From Desulfobulbaceae bacterium (GTDB lineage: Bacteria; Desulfobacterota; Desulfobulbia; Desulfobulbales; Desulfocapsaceae): a DNA stretch of 5,411 bases. Positions within the stretch are counted from its first letter, which is position 1. Each line of letters begins with the position of its first letter. The translations under genes and the position numbers were made by a program. Below the pieces are notes generated by a model, which saw only the letters and a list, made by a program, of their open reading frames with translations, was not told where the DNA came from and made no database searches. Location: the NCBI GenBank assembly GCA_030632405.1, contig DAOVUU010000209.1, positions 1 through 5,411 of the forward strand, read 5' to 3'. Shown piece by piece: positions 1 to 5,411 of the stretch.

Positions 1-593
1 AGTTTATCCCTGCCTCCCGCGATCATGGAAGCCATTTCAATGACATCGTGAAGCCCTTTTTCATCATTTACTCCGGACATGACATGTTTGGAGGTTGCGC
101 TGAGACAGGTATAAAACCAATTGACATTATAATTTTCTATATCAATATCGGTGGCAATACAGGGTTTTACAAGAAAATGGATATTGTCCAATTGATCCAC
201 GAGCCGTGATACATCGTAAAGATCCTTCAGGGTTGTTGGCCTGATTTTTCCGGTCTCAGGATCGAGAATCTTGATGGCAGCACCACCGGTGCCAAGATGT
301 ACCCGATCTTCGCTTAAATGAAGATCGTTTTCAGGGTCTCGGCCGCAAAGGAGTACTTTGTCAGGTGCTTTCGCTACCTGTTCTGCAATCATTTTCTCTG
401 TAAACCGGATAATTTTATTGTCTCTGTCAATGGCGGCACCATTATCTTCAAGCATTTGGACTGTATCTTCGAGTCCCTGTTCATAGGTCATCCCGGTTTT
501 TCCAAGAATCTGCAGAGAAGCCTTATGTACAGTCTCTATCTGTTTCGCCGACAGAGGGCGATATTGGCCACCCTGCAATCCTGTTAAATTCAT
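1..593 (-). CDS. MttB-superfamily (trimethylamine methyltransferase-like) protein, N-terminal part
   Basis: The reading frame opens with ATG at 593-591 and stays open to the window edge, giving 197 residues that begin MNLTGLQGGQYRPLSAKQIE. The pattern is that of the MttB superfamily N-terminus: 'YRPLS..QIE.VH.ASL.IL..TG', then 'AP..V.LCGRDPENDL', 'LGTGGAA..ILD', 'DLYDVSRLVDQLDNIHFL' and 'SATSKHVMSGV'. The family usually has about 470-500 residues, so roughly 60% is missing. Known members pass a methyl group from trimethylamine (pyrrolysine type) or from betaines such as glycine betaine, carnitine or proline betaine (non-pyrrolysine type) to a cytoplasmic corrinoid protein. The pyrrolysine position, near residue 330, lies outside the window, so the subtype cannot be decided; no in-frame TAG occurs in the visible part. 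The start is supported by an AGGGAG ribosome-binding site and by the family-like N-terminus. The gene follows ftcD on the same strand, separated by a repeat element. The family call is firm, but the substrate is unknown. Confidence 0.88.
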   Translation of the reverse strand, partial: MNLTGLQGGQYRPLSAKQIETVHKASLQILGKTGMTYEQGLEDTVQMLEDNGAAIDRDNKIIRFTEKMIAEQVAKAPDKVLLCGRDPENDLHLSEDRVHLGTGGAAIKILDPETGKIRPTTLKDLYDVSRLVDQLDNIHFLVKPCIATDIDIENYNVNWFYTCLSATSKHVMSGVNDEKGLHDVIEMASMIAGGRDK

Positions 594-599
594 GATAAT

Positions 600-605
600 C
601 TCCCT
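600..605 (-). promoter_or_regulatory. Ribosome-binding site of the MttB-like gene
   Basis: On the minus strand AGGGAG lies 6 nt before the ATG at 593-591. It fixes the start of the methyltransferase gene. Between this site and the repeat element (606-650) I see no convincing -35/-10 or -24/-12 promoter pair, so the gene may depend on read-through from the hut genes or on a promoter I cannot recognise. Confidence 0.75.
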
Positions 606-650
606 GGCTAGTGCCTGTCTAGAGAATGCATTTCTTGCCAACTATCAAAC

Positions 651-804
651 ATGATAAACTCGTAAAAACCTTGAAATTGCATTTTTCTGTCATTCCCGCG
701 TAGGCGGGAGGTAAGCACAGACTTCGATCTCGTAATTTCAAGACGTTCTGGATCCCCGCCTGCGCGGGGATGACGACGCAACGGACTTTTTACGACGCCA
801 TCAT
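651..804. mobile_element. MITE-like palindromic intergenic element with terminal inverted repeats
   Basis: The 154-bp unit has imperfect terminal inverted repeats. The left end (651-670) reads atgataaactcgtaaaaacc. The right end (783-804), read on the minus strand, starts atgatggcgtcgtaaaaag. Both share ATGAT and TCGTAAAAA with similar spacing. Further matched arms lie inside: cttgaaatt at 670-678 pairs with aatttcaag at 734-742, and 689-709 pairs with 754-774. Nearly the whole unit could therefore fold as one nested hairpin. It has no transposase gene, so it would be a non-autonomous element or REP-type repeat. The 'ccccgcctgcgcgggg' core belongs to a widely dispersed bacterial intergenic repeat class often mis-translated as 'RHPRAGGDPE' and 'SRLRGND'. 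A 2-nt AC flanks both ends (649-650 and 805-806) and may be a target duplication. The right end contains the ftcD stop codon. Confidence 0.8.
689..774. repeat. Paired GC-rich hairpins inside the element
   Basis: Two small hairpins sit in opposite orientation. The first has stem tcccgc/gcggga with loop gtag (694-709). The second has stem atccccgc/gcggggat with loop ctgc (752-771). The 21-nt arms 689-709 and 754-774 are inverted copies differing at only a few positions, so each can also pair with the other. Neither is followed by a T-run on either strand, so they do not look like ordinary rho-independent terminators. They could still slow polymerase or protect the 3' end of the hut mRNA from exonucleases, as REP sequences do; that role is inference. 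Confidence 0.8.
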
Positions 805-2417
805 ACATGTTCAAGTATCGCAATAACTTTTGAACACTTACGATACGCTCTCTGCATGATTTCCTCAGCTTCCGTGAGGATTGTCTCTTTGTAGCTTTTG
901 TCTTTTATATCCTGCATATTTATCAGCACATTCTGGTAGGCGCCCCATATTCCTGTCTCAAGGGATTTAGCGCCAACCTGAGTGTCTGATTTAGATGCGG
1001 GATTACCATGGAGAGCCACTTCAATAAGTGCACTCCATGCCTCATCCCCCAGTCGCATGGTGGAGAGCGGAACATTGATTGCAGTCTGCAGGCCTGCCTG
1101 CATCTTTGCAGTGCGCGCCTGTTTTTCCGCGTCTGTTCCTTTTGGCATACGTAACCCTTCCATGTATTCATTGAAGGCGGATGTGTCGGCATCAATCATC
1201 GGAATGAGTTGGCGGGTGAGTCTGTGGTGTTGAGGAATTGCTTGCATCATATGCGGCGGTACATCTTCAAATCTTCTTACTCCGTAGGTCAGTTTTGCAA
1301 CCATTGCCCCCAGTCCTGCTCCAATAGCAGCAATAGCAGCAGATGCAGAACCACCACCGGGAGCAGAGGAGCGTGAACCTACCTCCTCAATGAAATCACG
1401 CACCGATAGAGAGGCAAGGGGCTCTTTGGGCTTTTCTCTGACAATATATTCAATAATCCTCTCTTTTGGAATAAAGGGTGAGACTGAATTGAGCCCAAGC
1501 CGTTCAACCGCCAGCCGGATTTTCTGGCCTTCTTCATAGATAAAAAGATCTTCCTGCTCAATATAGTAGTCTGCTGCCATCAGTAGAGATTTAAGAGGGA
1601 CTATTCCAATTATTTCCGATCCTGTGACACCAACCCGCAGTGCCCTGGCCTCCCTTTTGACCTCTTCAAACAGTGTATGGATGGGAGTTACTTCAAAATT
1701 GTTGAGGTTAACGGTAACCTGGGCCATGTTATATTCGTCAACAAACCATCCCATTCCCTTGACGTCTTTTAACCTGCCTGGTTTATCCGATCCTCTGCCG
1801 GCTTCTCTCAGATTTAAAGCTATGCGGTGTGCCTGGTTGGAGGTGCCGAGGAGGTTGACGTTATAGGCAATAAGAAACATGCGGGCTCCAGTGGCGGTTG
1901 CACCCCAGGAGGGCACAAACTCATCGGGGCCAAAATCAGGTTTCCATCTGGCGTCTTTCAGCCTTTCCTCAAGCCCTTCATATTCACCTCTGCGCACATC
2001 GGGGAGTTTGCGGCGGTAGTCATGGTCTGCTGCTTCTTCATAGAGATAAAAGGGGACTGCCAACTCCTCTGATGCTCTTTTGGCAAAGCGTTTTGCAACT
2101 TCTGCACACTCTTCCATGGTGACTCCTGCAACAGGGATGAACGGGCAGACATCCATGGCACCGAAACGGGGATGCTCTCCACTGTGAGAGCGCATGTCAA
2201 TTTTTTCTTTGGCAACTCTGGCTGCCGCCAGGGCACCATCGATTATACTCTCGGGATCACCAACAAATGTGTAGACTGTCCTGTTGGTTGAACGTCCAGG
2301 GTCAACGTCGAGGAGACTGCATCCCGCACTGTTTTTTATTGCATCGGCAATGGCCGTTATGACTTCCTGATTCCGGCCTTCAGAAAAATTAGGTACACAT
2401 TCTATGATTTTTTTCAT
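801..2417 (-). CDS. ftcD: Bifunctional glutamate formiminotransferase / formimino-THF cyclodeaminase (538 aa, complete)
   Basis: This enzyme performs the last steps of the tetrahydrofolate-dependent histidine route. N-formimino-L-glutamate plus THF gives glutamate and 5-formimino-THF (EC 2.1.2.5), which is then deaminated to 5,10-methenyl-THF and ammonia (EC 4.3.1.4). The transferase domain covers about residues 1-326. It shows ECVPNFSEG (6-14), the STNRTVYTFVG block (43-53), GEHPRFGAMDVCPFIPV (80-96), with His82 at the catalytic-histidine position of the animal enzyme, and VPSWGATATGARMFLIA (168-184). After a short linker the cyclodeaminase domain (about 336-538) has the glycine-rich SAPGGGSASAAIAAIGAGLG (351-370), IDAD (408-411), with Asp411 probably matching the proposed catalytic aspartate, and GAYQNVLINMQDI (492-504). 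The length matches the roughly 541-residue animal FTCD, and the fusion is intact. The start has AAGGA 9 nt upstream, and the N-terminus aligns with family starts. The gene lies 24 nt after hutI. Its TGA stop lies within the terminal repeat of the adjacent element. Confidence 0.97.
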   Translation of the reverse strand: MKKIIECVPNFSEGRNQEVITAIADAIKNSAGCSLLDVDPGRSTNRTVYTFVGDPESIIDGALAAARVAKEKIDMRSHSGEHPRFGAMDVCPFIPVAGVTMEECAEVAKRFAKRASEELAVPFYLYEEAADHDYRRKLPDVRRGEYEGLEERLKDARWKPDFGPDEFVPSWGATATGARMFLIAYNVNLLGTSNQAHRIALNLREAGRGSDKPGRLKDVKGMGWFVDEYNMAQVTVNLNNFEVTPIHTLFEEVKREARALRVGVTGSEIIGIVPLKSLLMAADYYIEQEDLFIYEEGQKIRLAVERLGLNSVSPFIPKERIIEYIVREKPKEPLASLSVRDFIEEVGSRSSAPGGGSASAAIAAIGAGLGAMVAKLTYGVRRFEDVPPHMMQAIPQHHRLTRQLIPMIDADTSAFNEYMEGLRMPKGTDAEKQARTAKMQAGLQTAINVPLSTMRLGDEAWSALIEVALHGNPASKSDTQVGAKSLETGIWGAYQNVLINMQDIKDKSYKETILTEAEEIMQRAYRKCSKVIAILEHV

Positions 2418-2426
2418 TTTTTTCGT

Positions 2427-2431
2427 TCCTT
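2427..2431 (-). promoter_or_regulatory. Ribosome-binding site of ftcD
   Basis: AAGGA on the minus strand lies 9 nt before the ATG at 2417-2415, inside the 24-nt hutI-ftcD gap. The spacer is almost all A, and the coding sequence opens ATG AAA AAA ATC, so the start codon sits within an A-rich unstructured stretch, which usually favours initiation. Confidence 0.65.
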
Positions 2432-2441
2432 GAGTTTTGTC

Positions 2442-3686
2442 TTATACAACCTTTTCGCCACGCTTATACACTTCAGCAACCGGATTGGCACCGGCATGAT
2501 AGGCGAGGATCGCGGGAGAGTTCCCGTCAAGCAGTAAAAAATCTGCTAGTTTTCCAGGTTCCAGGCTGCCGGTGGTTTCAGCTTTACCGATAGCATAGGC
2601 TGAATTCAGCGTGGATGCTGTCAAGGCTTCGGCGGGGGACATGTTCATATTTAAAACGGCAAGCCCGATTATAAAGGGCATTGATTCAGTGTAGCTTGAA
2701 CCGGGATTGCAGTCTGTGGCAAGGGCAACGGGGAGATTGCTGTCGATCATTCTGCGGGCTCTTGCATAGGGTTTTCTGAGGCTGTAGGCTGTGGCAGGAA
2801 GCAGATTAGCAACAACCCCGGCCTGGGCCATTTTGATGATGTTTTCATCACTGGCTGCAAGCAGATGATCTGCTGAAATAGCGCCGAGTTCTGCAGCAAG
2901 TGCAGCTCCCCCGAGATCGTGTACCTCATCGGCATGGATTTTCACCTGCATACCACAATCTTTTGCCGCCCGCAGCAGTCGCCTGCCCTGGTCAATGGTA
3001 AAGACGCCTTTTTCGCAAAAAATATCGCAATGCTGAGCAATATTCTGGTCGCGGACAGCGGGCAGCATCTCATCGATAATATGGTTAATAAATCCATCTG
3101 GATTATCTTTATACCGGGGTGGAATTGCGTGGGCTCCGAGAAATGTTGCCACCACATCCTGGGGCGTGGTTTTGGCTGCCCTGTCTATGGCCGCAAGCAT
3201 TTTTAATTCATTTTCGGTGTCAAGCCCATATCCGCTCTTAATTTCGAGAGTGGTCGTACCAAAAGATAGCGCTGTCAAGGCGTGTTTAAGACTGTTTTCA
3301 TACAGTTCGTCTTCTGTGGCTGCTTCTACAGCTTTTACCGAGGAGAGTATGCCGCCACCCTGTTTGAGGATTTCAAGATAGGGTGTCCCTGCAATTCGCA
3401 TCTCAAACTCACTTTCTCTTCTTTTGGCAAAGCAGATATGGGTATGAGGGTCAACAAAGCCTGGAATCATGCATCTGGACTGGCAGTCAATTTCCCGGGT
3501 TATAGTGTCGGTTTGAAAGTTGGCAAGGACTTCTTTTTCTTCTCCTATTCTGCAGATTAAACCGTTCTCAACAAGGAGCGCACCATTGCTGAAATGACTG
3601 ATTTTACCCTGTGCCCTGCCTCCTGCCGGGGTGCCTGTATCCAGAGGCGTATCAATCCGACAATTGTGAAAGAGTTTTACAGACAT
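2442..3686 (-). CDS. hutI: Imidazolonepropionase (414 aa, complete)
   Basis: This cytoplasmic metal-dependent amidohydrolase opens the ring of 4-imidazolone-5-propionate to give N-formimino-L-glutamate (EC 3.5.2.7), the third step of histidine degradation. The amidohydrolase layout is clear: an N-terminal beta-sandwich segment, then the metal-binding HxH in GFVDPHTHICFAKRRESEFEMR (His81, His83), LEIKSGYGL (148-156), and KIHADEVHDLGGA (249-261), with His251 as a metal ligand and Glu254 nearby. SADHL (271-275) holds His274, and ATDCNPGSSY (323-332) holds Asp325, the conserved aspartate. A C-terminal amidohydrolase segment, GSLEPGKLADFLLLD (373-387), completes the fold. These match the residues known from the Bacillus HutI structure. 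The length is normal for the family (about 405-420). An AGGAGGT Shine-Dalgarno 9 nt upstream supports the start. The gene lies 24 nt after hutU and 24 nt before ftcD on the same strand, so the three are almost certainly co-transcribed. No key residue is missing. Confidence 0.97.
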   Translation of the reverse strand: MSVKLFHNCRIDTPLDTGTPAGGRAQGKISHFSNGALLVENGLICRIGEEKEVLANFQTDTITREIDCQSRCMIPGFVDPHTHICFAKRRESEFEMRIAGTPYLEILKQGGGILSSVKAVEAATEDELYENSLKHALTALSFGTTTLEIKSGYGLDTENELKMLAAIDRAAKTTPQDVVATFLGAHAIPPRYKDNPDGFINHIIDEMLPAVRDQNIAQHCDIFCEKGVFTIDQGRRLLRAAKDCGMQVKIHADEVHDLGGAALAAELGAISADHLLAASDENIIKMAQAGVVANLLPATAYSLRKPYARARRMIDSNLPVALATDCNPGSSYTESMPFIIGLAVLNMNMSPAEALTASTLNSAYAIGKAETTGSLEPGKLADFLLLDGNSPAILAYHAGANPVAEVYKRGEKVV

Positions 3687-3695
3687 CTTCAGACA

Positions 3696-3702
3696 ACCTC
3701 CT
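3696..3702 (-). promoter_or_regulatory. Strong ribosome-binding site of hutI
   Basis: AGGAGGT on the minus strand, close to perfect complementarity to the 16S rRNA tail, lies 9 nt before the hutI ATG (3686-3684) and within the 24-nt gap after the hutU stop. It supports the chosen start and independent translation of hutI on the shared message. Confidence 0.8.
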
Positions 3703-3710
3703 GTGTTGGG

Positions 3711-5411
3711 TTACTTTTTTTCGCCAAAAAAATTATCTGCTGCGTCACTGACAAGTGAGTCATCTGCCCGGAATGGAATAGTGATCTGATCATCGTTATT
3801 ATTGTTCTGATTATATTCCATGGCCACCTCCATGGCATTGGGATTCCGACTCCAGTTGCGACGGGCAACTCCGCCCATGACATCCCATGACATTGCCGAG
3901 CGGAGAATGGTGTCAACTCGGTCACTGCCGTCCAGAACCATACCAAAACCTCCGTTTATTGCTTTGCCTATCCCTGTTCCTCCGCCGTTGTGCAGGACCA
4001 CCATCGACATCCCGCGGGCGGCATTGCCGGCAAAACAGTGGGTGGCCATGTCGGCACAGACATTGCTGCCGTCTTTTATGTTCGCGGTCTCACGAAACGG
4101 TGAGTCCGTGCCACCCGGGTCATGGTGGTCCCGTCCAAGCATGATCGGGCCGATTTCACCATTTCTCACCATATCATTAAATTTCAGGGCTATAGCTGCG
4201 CGGCCCCCTGCATCGGAATAGAGTATTCTTGCCTGGCTGCCGACAACAAGCTTATTCTTCTTTGCATCTCTGATCCAGATATAATTATCCCGGTCTTCAG
4301 AACGCCGATCCGGGTCGATACAGGACATTGCAGCCTGGTCTGTTCTGTCGAGATCATCAGGCTTTCCACTCAAACATACCCATCGAAAAGGACCATAACC
4401 ATAATCGAAGATCGGGCCCATGATATCCTCGAAATAGGATGGATAGATAAAACCATCTTTTGCATCCACACCGTTTTTGGCGATCTCGGTTACACCGGCA
4501 TCAAAAACCGCTTTTAAAAATGCATTGCCGTAATCAAAAAAGTATGTACCCTGTCCGGTCAGTTTTTCGATAACCAGGCAGTGTCGACGTAGACTTTTAT
4601 CAACCAGGGTTTTAAATTCTTCTCTGTCACCGGCAAGGAGTTGTGTTCGCTGTTCAAAAGTTAATCCCTGGGGACAGTAGCCGCCGTCGTACACCACATG
4701 GCAGGAAGTCTGATCAGAAAGAAGGTCTATTTTAATCTTTCTGGTGGCCATATATTCCAGAAGGTCCACAATATTACCATGGTAGGCAATGGATGTGTTG
4801 TCTTTGGCAGTTATTGCTTTTACCGCAATTTCTAAGACTTCATCTATGTTGTCTGAGACAGTGTCAACCCAACCCTGCTGGTGGCGGGTGGTTATTCTGG
4901 ACAGATCCACTTCGGCGGTTATGGATACGGCACCTGTGATTTTTGCAGCCTTGGGCTGGGCACCGCTCATTCCTCCAAGGCCCGAGGATACAAAGAGTAA
5001 TCCTGCCAGATCTTTATCGGAAGCCACATTGCACATCTTACGGCCGGCGTTTAAGAGGGTGTTATAGGTCCCGTGAACAATACCCTGGGGGCCGATATAC
5101 ATCCATCCGCCGGCGGTCATCTGACCGTAGGATGAAACCCCCATCTGAGCAGCTACTTCCCAGTCATCCGGGTTATCGTATAAGCCTACCATTAAACCGT
5201 TGGTGATGATTACTCTCGGGTTATCCGGGCTCGACTGGAATAAACCCAGAGGATGTCCGGACTGCATAACGAGAGTCTGGTTTTCGGTCAATACTTCCAG
5301 GTATTTTTTAACAAGACGGAGCTGCATCCAGTCATGGCAGACACTGCCTGTTTCTCCGTAAGTGACAAGTTCGTACGGATAGAGTGCTACATCAAAACTG
5401 AGATTGTTATC
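3711..5411 (-). CDS. hutU: Urocanate hydratase, long eukaryote-like type (5' end outside window)
   Basis: Urocanase adds water to urocanate to form 4-imidazolone-5-propionate (EC 4.2.1.49), using tightly bound NAD+ as electrophile. The frame is open to the right edge and gives 566 residues; it does not start at the internal ATG at 5327, because the 28 upstream codons read as urocanase (FDVALYPYELVTYGETG). Blocks, numbered from the first visible residue, are YGQMTAGGWMYIGPQGIVHGTY (95-116), SGLGGMSGAQPKA (143-155), DQTSCH (233-238), FDYGNAF (292-298), GPFRWV (340-345), QARILYSDAGGRAAIA (393-408), GRDHHDPGGTDSPFRET (426-442), HNGGGTGIG (474-482) and NGGFGMVLDG (486-495). The pattern matches animal UROC1 (about 676 residues) more closely than the compact bacterial HutU (about 555), so roughly 100 N-terminal residues are probably missing. 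At the place of the Pseudomonas active-site Cys410 there is Leu397, as I recall for the eukaryotic type. The C-terminus carries a short Asn/Asp-rich stretch (534-541). The gene is first in the visible operon. Confidence 0.96.
   Translation of the reverse strand, partial: DNNLSFDVALYPYELVTYGETGSVCHDWMQLRLVKKYLEVLTENQTLVMQSGHPLGLFQSSPDNPRVIITNGLMVGLYDNPDDWEVAAQMGVSSYGQMTAGGWMYIGPQGIVHGTYNTLLNAGRKMCNVASDKDLAGLLFVSSGLGGMSGAQPKAAKITGAVSITAEVDLSRITTRHQQGWVDTVSDNIDEVLEIAVKAITAKDNTSIAYHGNIVDLLEYMATRKIKIDLLSDQTSCHVVYDGGYCPQGLTFEQRTQLLAGDREEFKTLVDKSLRRHCLVIEKLTGQGTYFFDYGNAFLKAVFDAGVTEIAKNGVDAKDGFIYPSYFEDIMGPIFDYGYGPFRWVCLSGKPDDLDRTDQAAMSCIDPDRRSEDRDNYIWIRDAKKNKLVVGSQARILYSDAGGRAAIALKFNDMVRNGEIGPIMLGRDHHDPGGTDSPFRETANIKDGSNVCADMATHCFAGNAARGMSMVVLHNGGGTGIGKAINGGFGMVLDGSDRVDTILRSAMSWDVMGGVARRNWSRNPNAMEVAMEYNQNNNNDDQITIPFRADDSLVSDAADNFFGEKK

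Noticed and set aside
318..587. 89-residue plus-strand ORF
   Set aside because: It lies opposite the MttB-like gene, whose minus-strand translation matches a known family throughout; the plus-strand product has no recognisable features.
620..650. Possible sigma-54 or sigma-70 promoter for the MttB-like gene (minus strand TTGGCAAGAAATGCAT; TTGATA with 17-nt spacing to TCTCTA)
   Set aside because: GG and GC are separated by 8 nt instead of the 10 needed for sigma-54, and the sigma-70 -10 match is poor.
689..774. Rho-independent terminator after ftcD
   Set aside because: The stems are GC-rich, but no T-run follows either hairpin on the minus strand, so they are described as part of the repeat element instead.
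608..823. 71-residue minus-strand ORF with 'RHPRAGGDPE' and 'SRLRGND'
   Set aside because: It is the translation of the palindromic repeat element plus flanks. These peptide strings are well-known artefacts of this repeat class, and the ORF overlaps the ftcD end and has no ribosome-binding site.
3790..3816. AT-rich stretch encoding an Asn/Asp run near the end of urocanase as a sign of frameshift or repeat expansion
   Set aside because: The frame continues into a plausible C-terminus ending 24 nt before hutI. A short Asn-rich tail is ordinary low complexity in a poorly conserved region.
3820..4221. Plus-strand ORF of 133 residues (with similar ones at 4122-4517 and 982-1233)
   Set aside because: These are antisense shadows of hutU and ftcD, whose sense translations are conserved enzymes over their full length.
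5325..5327. ATG at 5327 as the hutU start
   Set aside because: The in-frame codons upstream to the window edge encode conserved urocanase sequence (ALYPYELVTYGETG), so the gene starts beyond the window.

Overview
The window carries most of a histidine-utilisation (hut) operon, entirely on the minus strand. In transcription order (right to left) it holds hutU (urocanase, 5' end off the right edge), hutI (imidazolonepropionase) and a full-length bifunctional ftcD (glutamate formiminotransferase fused to formimino-THF cyclodeaminase). After a palindromic repeat element comes the first 197 codons of an MttB-superfamily (trimethylamine methyltransferase-like) gene, which runs off the left edge. 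No gene on the plus strand is supported.

Organism: the urocanase is of the long, eukaryote-like type, and FtcD is fused as in animals. An MttB-family methyltransferase lies alongside, and the intergenic element is the short 'CCCGC..GCGGG' palindromic kind scattered through many proteobacterial and Desulfobacterota genomes. By eye the base composition is intermediate (high forties % GC). Together this suggests a Gram-negative, probably anaerobic bacterium, with a Desulfobacterota sulfate reducer as the best guess. The taxonomic call is inference only.

Layout: 1-593 is the MttB-like CDS (partial). 594-650 is a short leader with a good ribosome-binding site and no convincing promoter. 651-804 is a 154-bp MITE-like element with terminal inverted repeats and two internal hairpins, and its right end supplies the present stop codon of ftcD. 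801-2417 is ftcD, 2442-3686 is hutI and 3711-5411 is hutU (partial). The two gaps hutU-hutI and hutI-ftcD are both 24 nt and each contains a Shine-Dalgarno sequence, as expected of one polycistronic transcript.

How the genes work together: HutU converts urocanate to 4-imidazolone-5-propionate, and HutI hydrolyses that to N-formimino-L-glutamate. FtcD moves the formimino group to tetrahydrofolate, giving glutamate, then deaminates it to 5,10-methenyl-THF plus ammonia. The route therefore yields glutamate and a folate-bound C1 unit. The MttB-like protein probably moves a methyl group from a quaternary or tertiary amine to a corrinoid protein, which also usually ends in the folate C1 pool. A histidine ammonia-lyase (hutH) is not in the window. 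The core is a recognisable pathway. The two points worth following are the methyltransferase neighbour and the element inserted at the ftcD stop codon.
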